Assembly (NCBI RefSeq): GCF_963975345.1
Contig: NZ_CAXBGE010000007.1
Coordinates: 1-64,000 of the forward strand
Source of the DNA: Maricaulis sp963975345
GTDB taxonomy: Bacteria > Pseudomonadota > Alphaproteobacteria > Caulobacterales > Maricaulaceae
DNA length: 64,000 nt
Direction: 5' to 3'
Below are positions 1 to 8,606 of the stretch, piece by piece. The translations under genes were made by a program, and so were the position numbers. The notes beneath the pieces were generated by a model, which saw only the letters and a program-made list of their open reading frames with translations, was not told where the DNA came from and searched no databases. Every line of letters begins with the position of its first letter. Within the stretch, counting starts at the first letter, position 1.

Positions 1-373
1 CCTTCGCTCGGATTTAGGGTGGGCCTGCCCAGCCGAAGCTCGCGCAGCGAGCGAAAAACAATAGCTGGAGAACGGTCAGCGCCAGTCCGCCTTCGCTCGG
101 ATTTAGGGTGGGCCTGCCCAGCCGAAGCTCGCGCAGCGAGCAAAAAACAATAGCTGGAGAACGGTCAGCGCCAGTCCGCCTTCGCCAAGGCTACGGCGGG
201 ACAGCCTTCGCTCGGATTTAGGATGGGCCTGCCCAGCCGAAGCTCGCGCAGCGAGCGAGAAACAATAGCTGGAGAACGGTCAGCGCCAGTCCGCCTTCGC
301 CAAGGCTACGGCGGGACAGCCTTCGCTCGGATTTAGGGTGGGCCTGCCCAGCCGAAGCTCGCGCAGCGAGCGA
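1..373. repeat. Four tandem hairpin-forming repeats next to tRNA-Tyr
   Basis: Four near-identical units start at about 1, 90, 205 and 320. The first period is 89 bp and the next two are 115 bp, because units 2 and 3 carry an extra 26-bp block (seen at about 179-204 and 294-319). Each unit is full of dyad symmetry: TTCGCTCG near its start pairs with CGAGCGAA about 45 bp later, and CTCGC-GCA-GCGAG forms an internal hairpin. Copies differ by a few substitutions only. The array begins at the window edge, so its true length is unknown. It lies downstream of the 3' end of the leftward tRNA-Tyr gene. It looks like a cluster of REP/BIME-like intergenic palindromes, not a CRISPR array, because the copies adjoin and there are no unique spacers. 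Confidence 0.85.
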
Positions 374-377
374 AGGC

Positions 378-462
378 TGGTGGAGGGGGCTGGATTCGAA
401 CCAGCGTACGCTATGCGGGCAGATTTACAGTCTGCTGCCTTTAACCACTCGGCCACCCCTCC
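378..462 (-). tRNA. tRNA-Tyr (anticodon GTA)
   Basis: Read on the minus strand this is an 85-nt class II tRNA with encoded CCA. The acceptor stem GGAGGGG (462 down to 456) pairs with CCCCTCC. The anticodon arm presents GTA flanked by the expected ACT and AAT bases. A long variable arm follows, and the T loop is GTTCGAATC. It is divergent from rlmB. Confidence 0.97.
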
Positions 463-591
463 ACAGGGTGTCCCGCTGGCGCCAATCCGGGGCCTTGGGA
501 AGACCTGCAACAAAGGGGCTGCGCTCCCGGCTGGGCATGCTATGCCTGCGCCGAAATTTGCAACCGCCCTGAGACAGGAGCGCGGACTATA

Positions 592-1422
592 GTGACGAAG
601 CCCCCTATGCGCAACACTCCCAACCGGGGCGATTACACACGTCGCTCCAGCCCTGCCCAGACAGCGAATTCCGGCTGGATATGGGGCCGCCACGCGGTCC
701 TCGCAGCGCTGCAAAACAGCAAGCGCAAAGTGATCGAAATCCGCGTCACCCGCAATGCCGCGAAGGAACTTCCCGCCGGCATCGCGGCAGCGCGCATTTA
801 TGAGCCGCGCGAGATCGACCAAGCCCTGCCCGACGGCGCCGTGCACCAGGGCTTCGCCCTCAAGGCCAGCGCGCTGGAAAGCGAGCACATCAATGCCGTG
901 GTCGACCCGACCCATGGCGCGCTTCTGGTGCTCGACCAGATCACCGACCCACACAATGTCGGCGCGATTTTCCGCTCCGCCGCCGCTTTCGGCATTCGCG
1001 CCATCATCATGCAGGACCGCAAGGCCCCGCCTTTGTTCGGCACAGTCTGCAAGAGCGCAGTCGGTGCCGCCGAACGCGTGCCGCACATCGCGGTCACCAA
1101 TATCGCCGATACGCTGAAGAGCTTCCGCAAGGCCGGCCGCCATGTGCTCGGCTTGGCCGGCGAAGGCGATATCTCGCTGGCCGACGCCATTGCCGGTTAT
1201 GACGGCAAGGGCCATGGGCCCGGCCTGGTGCTGGTGATGGGATCGGAAGACAAGGGGCTGCGCCCGCGCGTCGCCTCGGAATGCGACCAGCTGGTGCGGA
1301 TCCCGATGATGGATGCAATCGAGAGCCTGAATGTCTCGAACGCGGCCGCCATCGCACTCTATGAAGCGTCAAAATGGCGCCCGGCCCGTGGCAAGGCGTC
1401 AGCCAGCGACCCCGAAGACTGA
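592..1422 (+). CDS. rlmB: 23S rRNA (guanosine-2'-O-)-methyltransferase RlmB
   Basis: SpoU-family (SPOUT) enzyme of 276 aa that methylates the ribose of G2251 in 23S rRNA using SAM, acting in the cytoplasm. The N-terminal substrate-binding domain occupies about residues 30-100. The C-terminal knotted domain shows the three SpoU motifs: DPHNVGAIFRSA (119-130) with the catalytic-type Arg, LVMGSEDKGLR (214-224), and IPMMDAIESLNVSNAAAIALYEA (237-259). The start used is GTG at 592. An ATG at 607 is an alternative and would cost only five residues. Length is close to the family norm, apart from a basic, disordered N-terminal extension of about 28 residues. Confidence 0.93.
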   Translation: MTKPPMRNTPNRGDYTRRSSPAQTANSGWIWGRHAVLAALQNSKRKVIEIRVTRNAAKELPAGIAAARIYEPREIDQALPDGAVHQGFALKASALESEHINAVVDPTHGALLVLDQITDPHNVGAIFRSAAAFGIRAIIMQDRKAPPLFGTVCKSAVGAAERVPHIAVTNIADTLKSFRKAGRHVLGLAGEGDISLADAIAGYDGKGHGPGLVLVMGSEDKGLRPRVASECDQLVRIPMMDAIESLNVSNAAAIALYEASKWRPARGKASASDPED

Positions 1423-1561
1423 AACCCGCGAGCTTGCCCGGCCAAACCACCCATGATCGGGCGGCCAAGAGCTGAACGGTTTCCGGCAGCGCTGGCGTGC
1501 AATTGAACTCACACAAGCGCCGCCGGATTCGTGTTCGCGGATGATGGACCGGCAGAGCCGA

Positions 1562-2575
1562 CTATTTGGTGTTACCGACGCGCAGGACCGGACGGCCATT
1601 GCGGCGCCAATCGACATTGCCCTCGATCTCATCGATGGAGACGTCGCCGCTCCCGGATTCGCGCACGGTGACATTGACGGCCGTGCCGCCAAAACTGACC
1701 CCACCAGATCCGTTTATCGCCACATCGAAGGGTTCCGCCCGCCCGCCACGGACATTAACGTCACCGGAGCCTCCGACACGGACATTGAAAGCGCCGTTCA
1801 TGCTGTCGGCCGAGACATCGCCCGAGCCGTTAATGCTGATATCAAGGCCGGCAATCCGGCCAAAATCGACATCGCCGGACCCGTTGATCCCGATATCGGT
1901 GTCGCCAGTCACATCGGTCATGCGAACATCGCCCGACCCGTTGATGCCGAGATCGACCGAGCCGGCGATAGCGCCGAGGATGACGTCGCCGGAGCCATTA
2001 ATGCCGAGGTCGAGATTTCCGCCGACACCACCTGTCGTCACATCGCCGGAACCATTGATGCTGATATCGACGTCATGGGCGATATCACCGGTCTGGAAAT
2101 CGCCACAGCTGTCGATTTCCAGATCGAGCGAGCCGAGATCGCCGGATGTGCCCTGGAACGCACTGTCGCGCAGGCGCAGCGCCAGCGAGGCGGGCGCGGT
2201 GATGGTCAGCAACGGATAATCGGCGATGTCATGCCGGGCTCTCCAGTGCCGTCCGATCCGTATTTGGCCGTCGCGATTATTGCAACTGAGATTACGGATC
2301 GACTGGCCGCCATCAATCATGAGGCTGGAACCGGTCTGTCGCAGCTGCGGGTCATCGGCGATGCCGCCGGTGTTGGAGATAGCGACGCTGACCTGCGAGG
2401 AGGTCCCGGTGCGGATCTCGACCCGACCAATGAAATGTTCAATCGAGACGGTGTCGGCGCCATAGCTCTGGCCTGCACCCTGGGCGGGATCCTGGGCTGT
2501 CGCCGCATTGGCGATAACGGCCAAGCTGGCGAGGGCGAAAGCCGTACCAGTGATCAGTGCAAATTTACGCGTCAT
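1562..2575 (-). CDS. Secreted DUF2807 (GIN-domain) repeat protein
   Basis: A 337-aa protein with a Sec signal peptide (about residues 1-27, ending ANAATAQ). The body carries a DUF2807 / 'putative auto-transporter adhesin, head GIN domain' fold. Its hallmark is the recurring motif NGSGDV or GSGDV, spaced about 18-20 residues apart and repeated about nine times from residue 165 onward, as expected for a parallel beta-helix. A good ribosome site (AGGGGA, six bases upstream) supports the ATG at 2575. The repetitive codons create long open frames on the opposite strand that are not genes. No enzymatic motif is visible. The likely location is periplasmic or outer-membrane associated, and the exact function is unknown. 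Confidence 0.85.
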   Translation of the reverse strand: MTRKFALITGTAFALASLAVIANAATAQDPAQGAGQSYGADTVSIEHFIGRVEIRTGTSSQVSVAISNTGGIADDPQLRQTGSSLMIDGGQSIRNLSCNNRDGQIRIGRHWRARHDIADYPLLTITAPASLALRLRDSAFQGTSGDLGSLDLEIDSCGDFQTGDIAHDVDISINGSGDVTTGGVGGNLDLGINGSGDVILGAIAGSVDLGINGSGDVRMTDVTGDTDIGINGSGDVDFGRIAGLDISINGSGDVSADSMNGAFNVRVGGSGDVNVRGGRAEPFDVAINGSGGVSFGGTAVNVTVRESGSGDVSIDEIEGNVDWRRNGRPVLRVGNTK

Positions 2576-2772
2576 GAAAATCCCCTTGGATTGGTCCGAT
2601 ATAAACTGGATGCCGCAAAGGCCCCGATTGGATGCAAGCCTGCCGGATTCATTCCTGCCGCTCGCTGACGAGCGTGTGACAATGGTTTAATACTGCGCCG
2701 CATAAAACGCGTTGAGAGGGAATAGCGATGCCCCGATCCCCTGGCGACCCCTCGCATAGCGGCCACAGGGGC

Positions 2773-2872
2773 GGATAAAAGGGGACAGGTATAATTAACG
2801 CGTCCGCTCCACGGCGCCTTTGCGGGCAAAGCGGTGAGACTGCGCGTTAATTATACCTGTCCCCTTTTATCC
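2773..2872. repeat. 30-bp perfect inverted repeat with 40-bp centre
   Basis: The left arm 2773-2802 and right arm 2843-2872 are perfect reverse complements, reading GGATAAAAGGGGACAGG at the outer edge and ending TTAACGCG inside. The 40-bp centre contains a weaker CCGCT/AGCGG dyad. The GGGGACAGG outer motif resembles palindromes found around REP-associated tyrosine transposases in many proteobacteria; that link is from memory. The right arm overlaps the last codons of the leftward decarboxylase gene and supplies its TAA stop (2867-2869). Confidence 0.85.
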
Positions 2873-4618
2873 CTCCGCCGTATGCGCCTGAAGCCGTTCC
2901 AGAAATTGCGGCATCAGAGCCGCGCGCACGGCTTCATGACGCCAGAACGGGTTCATGAAGACGCAGCGCAGCAGGACCAGCGTTTCGCAATCGCGCACCC
3001 CGCCATAGCGGTCCAGATGCGCGTCAATCAACCGGCCATAACCTTGCGTGCTCAAAACCGTCTTGGAGACTGAAAAGGCCGGGTCGGCCTTGAAGCCGGC
3101 ATGGGCTCGCGCAGTGCGCGCATTGGAGGCGCTCAGGGCTTCACCCTTATGCGCCAGCGAGAAGCAGACGATATTGGTGTCGGCCGGTTGCAGCAGGCGC
3201 GCCATCGGGGCAGAGGCCTGGAGCGTCTGCGAAAAGGCCCGCGCGCTCTCGATCGTCGCCGCCAGCATAGCGCCGAAGCGGTCGGGCGTGAAACTCATGG
3301 TCTTCCCCGTCAACCAGACCGCCGACGGGCCGGCACCGCTGCGCGATCCTTCCAGCGTCACCATCCAGCGATCATTCGACAGGGCGAGATCGATATAGGG
3401 CGCAGGAAATCCGGACGTCGCATAGCGCGCTTCGTCGGCAACGAGAAAGGCGCCGCAGGCATAGGGCACATAGCCGAGCTTGTGCGGGTCGAGCGTGACG
3501 GAATCGGCACGCCCGATCGCGCCGAGCGCGTCGCGTTGGGCCGGCTGCAGCACCGCCTCAGCGGGCCCGCCCAGCATCGAGCAGAAAAAACCACCCCAAG
3601 CCGCATCGACATGATGCCAAATATCGAGGCCCCTGGTGCGAAGCGCGTCGAGCTGATCGCACACGGCATCGACCGGATCGATCTCGCCCGCCTCGGTCGT
3701 CCCGGCGACGGAAACGACTGCCAGCACCGGCCGGCCCTCGCCATGTGCCCTGGCGATCACAGCGGCGAGGGAAGTGGGGTCCAGCCGCCCCTCCCCGTCC
3801 AGCGCCACCGACCAGAAGGCCTCCTCGCCGAGACCGAAGACATTGGCCGCCTTGAGCCATGAGAAATGCTTGTTTCCCGGCACGATCAGAACCGGCCCGC
3901 GCCAGGCCCGCCCGGAGGCAGCACGAACACGCTCGGCATGCTCATGCGGATTGGTCAGAACACCGCTGGCGCCGCGTAATTCGCCGTCGGTCATCGCGTG
4001 CTCAGCGACCCGCTCATGATAGGCGTCCCAACCCATATGCGCCGCGGCAACCGGATCGAAGCGCTCGCCGGTCTTTTCCGAAACCGCCAGCCCCAGCGCC
4101 AGGAAATGGTCGAGCCGGTAGCGGGCGCGCCAGACGCCCTCGAAATTGGCAATCGTACCGCCGCTGGTGAAATGCCCCTGGGCGTGGAGCGGATCGAAGC
4201 CGACCATTTCGGCCAGCATGGCAATGGCCTCGTCTTCGATCTTGCCGCTGACCCGGGCGACTTCGCGCGAGGTGTTGTTGGGATTGTGAAGCAGGGTCGC
4301 AAAATGCCCAAGCAGGGCCGGAAGCGATGTCTCCGACACCATATGGCCGATATAGCGCGGCGTGTATTTGGGCACTTCCGAGCACAGCATTTCCCGCAAT
4401 TCGCGCGTCGCTTGGGCAAAGCGTTCGCGTTCCGCCAGAAAGGGCGCGGACAGTCGCATCTCTGCGGAGATTGGCGAGGGATCGTCCTGAAACAATGATC
4501 GGCGCCAATCAAACCAGTGATCCAGAATCGCTTGGAATTCAGCCCGTACCCAGGCCGCATTCTCCGATTTCGGCCCGAGGAAATAGGCTTCGTCCAGCCA
4601 GGGCTCCCCGCCACTCAT
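2867..4618 (-). CDS. Group II pyridoxal-phosphate-dependent decarboxylase
   Basis: A 583-aa cytosolic PLP enzyme of the glutamate/aromatic-amino-acid decarboxylase superfamily. The PLP Schiff-base lysine lies in TLDPHKLGYVPYACG (K380). The PLP-ring Asp is in HHVDAAWGGFF (D338), and a stacking His follows VPGNK (H251). FTSGGTIANFEG (150-161) is the phosphate-binding region. The N-terminal segment (1-90) is longer than in bacterial tyrosine decarboxylases. Substrate cannot be assigned from sequence. The final codon and stop fall inside the 30-bp inverted repeat, so the native C-terminus may have been trimmed or replaced. No strong ribosome site precedes the ATG. Confidence 0.85.
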   Translation of the reverse strand: MSGGEPWLDEAYFLGPKSENAAWVRAEFQAILDHWFDWRRSLFQDDPSPISAEMRLSAPFLAERERFAQATRELREMLCSEVPKYTPRYIGHMVSETSLPALLGHFATLLHNPNNTSREVARVSGKIEDEAIAMLAEMVGFDPLHAQGHFTSGGTIANFEGVWRARYRLDHFLALGLAVSEKTGERFDPVAAAHMGWDAYHERVAEHAMTDGELRGASGVLTNPHEHAERVRAASGRAWRGPVLIVPGNKHFSWLKAANVFGLGEEAFWSVALDGEGRLDPTSLAAVIARAHGEGRPVLAVVSVAGTTEAGEIDPVDAVCDQLDALRTRGLDIWHHVDAAWGGFFCSMLGGPAEAVLQPAQRDALGAIGRADSVTLDPHKLGYVPYACGAFLVADEARYATSGFPAPYIDLALSNDRWMVTLEGSRSGAGPSAVWLTGKTMSFTPDRFGAMLAATIESARAFSQTLQASAPMARLLQPADTNIVCFSLAHKGEALSASNARTARAHAGFKADPAFSVSKTVLSTQGYGRLIDAHLDRYGGVRDCETLVLLRCVFMNPFWRHEAVRAALMPQFLERLQAHTAEG

Positions 4619-4794
4619 GACGCGCTCAGACGCCGCACTGCAGCGTCGTTATCAAGCGGACTTCCAACAGCAGACATTCGGCTCAGTCAGCCTCCAGCGC
4701 AGCAGGGCTGCCCATGCAGGTCCTGCAACCTCGTGAACATCATTGGGCTTGATAAATGTCAATGCGCATATCCGCGCAGGGCGAAGGGTCCTGG

Positions 4795-5949
4795 TCAGCT
4801 CGGCCAGAGCTGATAGACCGCCGTGGCGATCAGCGTGCCGATGGCATAACCGAACACCCCGACCAGCACGCCCGGCGTCACCAGATCCTTCCAGCCCTTC
4901 GCCGCCGCCAGTGCCGGCGCCGTCGTCGCACCGAGAATCGCGGCATTGGATGCGGTGATCAGTTCGGGCAGCGAGAATTTCAGGATCGAGCCGAGCCCGA
5001 AAGTGATGACCGCGTGCACCGTCAACAGGATGCCGATCAGTGCGATCAGCACCGGTGCCGATTGCACCAGTCCCATCACATTGGCGCCGGCGGCAATCGC
5101 CGCGAAGAAGACAAAGCTCAGCCCGATCCCGATCTCATAACCGCCATGCAAGCTGGCCATGGTTTTCGGGAAAGCCGTGGCCGGGATCAGGGCCAGAACT
5201 GTGATGATGGCGTAGCGCCATATTCCGGCATCCTCACCAAACTGGGCGACAACCAATCCGGTCAGCATATCGCCCAGCACCAGAACGATCAGCGCAAAGC
5301 TCGCCGCATAGACCAGCGTGGCCGCCGTCGCCTTACCCTCGCCCGCATCCTCTTCGACGACGTCATCAACCCGGCTGTGATCGCGCGGAACGAAACGCTT
5401 GGCGACCCAGTGCAGGCCGGGCAAGACCGCCAACATCGCCAGGAAGACGCCAGAGAAGAGATTGTCGACCGCCGTCGCGGCGGAAACGAAGCTTGGATCC
5501 TCGACGCGCAGTCCTGTCAGATCTACCAGCGCAGCATAATTGACCGAGCCGCCAATATAAGTGGCGGTGAATGTCCCGGCGGCGGCGGCCTGGTTGGGAC
5601 CGATATCGATCAGAGAAAACGCGACCACCGCGCCAACCACTGTCCCCAGCGTTGCGAGCAGGAAAGCCAGCGTCATCCGGCCGGTCTCGAAGAATATCTT
5701 CTTCAGATCGGCCTTCATCAGGAAAAGCGGGATCAGGAGCGGCATGAAATAATCGAAGACAAAATCATAGCCGGGCGAGTCGTGGGGAATAAGACCGAGA
5801 TTGGACGCGATGATCGCAAACAGGATTGCCCAGACGGCGCCGGTCAACAGCGCCCCGATCCGGGTTTTCTCCATCAGGAAGCCCGCCGCCGCGATCACGA
5901 ACAGGGCCGCGAGCGCTGCCAGCGCATTATCTGCCGGTATCAGTGACAT
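4795..5949 (-). CDS. DUF819-family membrane protein (putative transporter)
   Basis: A 384-aa integral membrane protein with about ten hydrophobic helices. It matches the DUF819 (YjcL-like) family by its length, by the FDYFMPLLIPLFLMKADLKKI segment (about 86-106) and by the glycine-rich GTFTATYIGGSVNYAAL motif (about 145-161) typical of this group. The fold is related to Na+/solute carrier families, but the substrate is unknown. It is the last gene of a leftward run (M20 hydrolase, RidA, GST, this gene), 52 bp after the GST. It may take up or export the compound processed by those enzymes. GGGGA lies eight bases before the ATG. Confidence 0.85.
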   Translation of the reverse strand: MSLIPADNALAALAALFVIAAAGFLMEKTRIGALLTGAVWAILFAIIASNLGLIPHDSPGYDFVFDYFMPLLIPLFLMKADLKKIFFETGRMTLAFLLATLGTVVGAVVAFSLIDIGPNQAAAAGTFTATYIGGSVNYAALVDLTGLRVEDPSFVSAATAVDNLFSGVFLAMLAVLPGLHWVAKRFVPRDHSRVDDVVEEDAGEGKATAATLVYAASFALIVLVLGDMLTGLVVAQFGEDAGIWRYAIITVLALIPATAFPKTMASLHGGYEIGIGLSFVFFAAIAAGANVMGLVQSAPVLIALIGILLTVHAVITFGLGSILKFSLPELITASNAAILGATTAPALAAAKGWKDLVTPGVLVGVFGYAIGTLIATAVYQLWPS

Positions 5950-6001
5950 GTCTTTTCCCCAATATTATCGATCCGCGCGGCGTCAGGCCGGCCCGGCACA
6001 C

Positions 6002-6622
6002 TTATTCGCCGTATAGCTCCAGCGCCCAGGCCGCATCCTTGGCCGTCGCGCGCTTGAAAGCCTCGCGCGCTGTCAGCCGGTCGACATAGGACACGAATGG
6101 TTCTCGCCGCTCCAGCATTTTGAAATTCATCAGAAAATTGAGCGTTGAGCCGATCATCAGATCGGCAGCGCTAAAGCGGTCATTGACCAGATATTGCTTG
6201 CCGGCGAGCCCCTGGGTCAGTGTCTCAAGCACCCGGTCAACACTGCCCCAGCCAACCGTGGCCGCGGGTGTTTCGCGGTTGAAGGCCTTATCGATAAAGG
6301 CCGGCTCGATGCAGGCGGCGCAGAAGAACAGCCAACGCAGATAGTCGGCGCGGGCGATATCGTTGATCGCTGGCGCCAGAGCGGCTCCAGGGCAGGCATC
6401 GGCCAGCCAAGCGCAAATCGCCGTGCTTTCCGTCACCAGATGCCCGTCGACGTCGAGCGCCGGAACCTTGCGCATCGGATTGACACCGGCATAGGCCTCG
6501 CCCTCGATCTCGTCGCGAATATTGACGAGCTTGACCTCGAAGGAATTGCCGATTTCCTCCAGCATCCAAAGCGCGTGAAAGCCACGCGTACGCGGGCAGT
6601 GATAGAGCGTGATATTGCTCAT
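6002..6622 (-). CDS. Glutathione S-transferase family protein
   Basis: A 206-aa two-domain GST. The N-terminal thioredoxin-like half (1-80) contains YHCPRTRGF (C9 as a possible catalytic residue, R14), the conserved cis-Pro segment NPMRKVPALDVDG and the glutathione-contacting VTESTAICAWLAD. The all-helical C-terminal half (85-206) has an N-capping-like RFSAADLMIG. It probably conjugates or reduces small electrophiles with glutathione in the cytoplasm. It sits between RidA (12 bp upstream) and a DUF819 transporter in an apparent operon. An AAGGAAG ribosome site supports the start. Confidence 0.88.
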   Translation of the reverse strand: MSNITLYHCPRTRGFHALWMLEEIGNSFEVKLVNIRDEIEGEAYAGVNPMRKVPALDVDGHLVTESTAICAWLADACPGAALAPAINDIARADYLRWLFFCAACIEPAFIDKAFNRETPAATVGWGSVDRVLETLTQGLAGKQYLVNDRFSAADLMIGSTLNFLMNFKMLERREPFVSYVDRLTAREAFKRATAKDAAWALELYGE

Positions 6623-6634
6623 GCTCGGCTTCCT

Positions 6635-7030
6635 TTAATCGTCAACGAAGGCATCGGCCTCGATCTCAACCAGAAAACCCGGGCTGATCAGGCGGGATAT
6701 CTCGATCATGCTGGTGGCGGGCGGATGATCGCTGAACACCTCGCCATGAGCACGTCCGAACGCCTCCCAATGATCGATATCGGTGACGAACATCCGCGTC
6801 CGCACGATATCGCTCAGGGTCGCGCCGACATCGACCAGCGCCGCCGCGATAATCTCGAAACAGCGCCGCGCCTGGGCTTGCGGATCGCCGGGTGCAAAGA
6901 CGCCGCCCTTCTCATCCATCGCCACCGTGCCGGTGACCCAGACATGCGCCCCGCGGCGCAAGGCCCGGCAATAACCGACCTTGGCCTCCCAGGGCGCCCC
7001 GGAAAATGCGCGTCGAACCGGGGCGCTCAC
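6635..7030 (-). CDS. RidA/YjgF-family protein (enamine/imine deaminase-like)
   Basis: A 131-aa protein of the Rid (YjgF/YER057c/UK114) superfamily. Visible family segments are HVWVTGTVAMD, DPQAQARRCFEIIAAALVDVGAT, IVRTRMFVTD and PPATSMIEISRLISPGFLVEIEADAF. Archetypal RidA hydrolyses reactive 2-aminoacrylate-type enamines. This member has R103-like chemistry replaced around the C-terminal ATSMIEI motif, so its subgroup is unclear. It starts at GTG (7030) with a GGAGGG site inside the end of the M20 gene and a 2-bp intergenic gap, indicating translational coupling. Confidence 0.88.
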   Translation of the reverse strand: MSAPVRRAFSGAPWEAKVGYCRALRRGAHVWVTGTVAMDEKGGVFAPGDPQAQARRCFEIIAAALVDVGATLSDIVRTRMFVTDIDHWEAFGRAHGEVFSDHPPATSMIEISRLISPGFLVEIEADAFVDD

Positions 7031-7032
7031 GC

Positions 7033-8454
7033 CTAGCCCTCCGTGGGCGCCAGAATATCGAGCGAGACGGCGGTCATGGCTTCAATCGCTTGGGTGATGG
7101 TTTCCTCCGGATCGTCCGGCGCAAACAGTGGCGAATGATTGGAGGGAGCAGCGACACCGCGAGCTGCGTAATCATCGAGCCGGGCCTGCGTCGTACCGCC
7201 GACCCAGAACATGAAGGTCGGGATGTGGGCATCGGTGCGCTCATATTGCGAAAAGTCTTCGCCGCCCATCACCGGCGTCGTCTCGATCACCGCATCATCG
7301 CCGAACCGGGCCCGCATCGCGGCGACGGCGCGATTGGCCAGAGCCGGATCATTGTACAGCGCCGGCGTATAGGGATCCTCGACCTCGACATCGGGATATT
7401 CTTCCGGCGTCAGGCCGTAGGAGGCCGCCTGGGCGTGGGCAATACGTTCGATCCCGGTCAGCAAATGCTCGCGCACCTCGTCGGTATAGGAGCGCACGGT
7501 GAGCTGCATGTGCGCCTCATTACCGATGATATTGTGCTTGGTGCCGGCATTGATCGCACCGACCGTAATCACACCCGGATCGAGCGGCGACAATTCGCGT
7601 GAGATCAGGCCCTGCAGCGCAATCACGATCTGCGCCGACAAATAGACCGGATCCTTGGTCGCGTGCGGATAGGCACCATGGCCGCCGCGGCCATGAACGA
7701 TGATGTCGACACTGTCGACATTGGCCATCGCATAGCCGGGAACATAGGTAATCTCGCCGGCAGGAATGCCGGAGAAGGTGTGAAACGCGACATTATAGTC
7801 CGGCTGCGGGAAGCGCTCGAACAGCCCGTCTTCGATCATCATGCCGGCACCGAGACCAACCTCCTCGGCCGGCTGGCCGATCAAAACCAGCGTGCCGGAC
7901 CATTGATCACGACGTTCCATCATCTGCCGAGCCGTGCCGACGATCGCCGTCATATGGGTATCATGCGCACAGGCATGCATGACCGGGCTCTCAAGCCCGC
8001 GTCGGTCGACACCGGTGACGGTCGAGGCATAGGTAACGCCGGTATTTTCTTCCACCGGCAGCCCGTCCATATCGGTGCGCAGCATCAGAGTCGGGCCTTC
8101 GCCATTGGTCAGCACGGCAACAATGCCGGTGCCGCCGACACCCTCGGTGACCTCAAAGCCGATCGCCCGCAATTCGCTGGCCAGTCGCGCCGCCGTCTGG
8201 ATCTCCATCAGGGAGAGTTCCGGATTGGCGTGGAAATGCTCGTACAGCGCCTGCAGATTGGTTTCATAATCGGCGACGATCGACTGGCGCATCGCATCAT
8301 CGCCGGGCACCGGAGCCGGTGTCGCCGAAGCCGCCAAAGCCGCTGCAGCAGAGGCACCGGCCTCAGGCGCGGCCGGTGTCTGCGCCTGGTCGGCAGCAGG
8401 CGAACAGGCCATCAGAGCCAAAGCGGCGACGGCGGTCAAAAACTGGCTTTTCAT
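7033..8454 (-). CDS. M20D-family amidohydrolase lipoprotein
   Basis: A 473-aa exported metallohydrolase. The start at 8454 gives a lipoprotein signal ending LALMAC (Cys17), so the enzyme is anchored in the envelope. The M20D family (IAA-amino acid / hippurate / aminobenzoyl-glutamate hydrolases) is recognised from the metal site MHACAHDTHMT (Cys161, His164-type ligands), RTDMDGLP, PAEEVGLGAG (catalytic Glu) and the late GGEDFSQY motif. It likely cleaves an amide bond of N-acyl amino acids or similar in the periplasm. It is first gene of an operon with RidA, GST and the DUF819 membrane protein. An upstream in-frame start at 8487 would bury the signal peptide. Confidence 0.9.
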   Translation of the reverse strand: MKSQFLTAVAALALMACSPAADQAQTPAAPEAGASAAAALAASATPAPVPGDDAMRQSIVADYETNLQALYEHFHANPELSLMEIQTAARLASELRAIGFEVTEGVGGTGIVAVLTNGEGPTLMLRTDMDGLPVEENTGVTYASTVTGVDRRGLESPVMHACAHDTHMTAIVGTARQMMERRDQWSGTLVLIGQPAEEVGLGAGMMIEDGLFERFPQPDYNVAFHTFSGIPAGEITYVPGYAMANVDSVDIIVHGRGGHGAYPHATKDPVYLSAQIVIALQGLISRELSPLDPGVITVGAINAGTKHNIIGNEAHMQLTVRSYTDEVREHLLTGIERIAHAQAASYGLTPEEYPDVEVEDPYTPALYNDPALANRAVAAMRARFGDDAVIETTPVMGGEDFSQYERTDAHIPTFMFWVGGTTQARLDDYAARGVAAPSNHSPLFAPDDPEETITQAIEAMTAVSLDILAPTEG

Positions 8455-8606
8455 ATCGGATTTCCCCATCCACTCATTCGCGACCATTCGAACCGCGACT
8501 CGCAGTCAGGTCAATCACCCAAGTCGATCCGGTGCGATATTTACCCAATCCATCACAGCCGCCAGCACGCCTGCGCCGGTCAATTCGCGCCGCGAAGAGC
8601 GGACGT

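Noticed and set aside
1..373. Possible CRISPR array
   Set aside because: The repeats adjoin and the variable block is itself repeated; no unique spacers and no cas genes.
338..592. Plus-strand open frame beginning in the repeat array and running through tRNA-Tyr
   Set aside because: It is the well-known false protein created by reading across a tRNA (GAGFEPAYAM-type sequence); the tRNA on the other strand explains it.
1541..2668. 375-aa plus-strand open frame opposite the GIN-domain gene
   Set aside because: Shadow of the repeated Gly-Ser-Gly-Asp codons; no ribosome site, no known domain, while the minus frame has a signal peptide and a family match.
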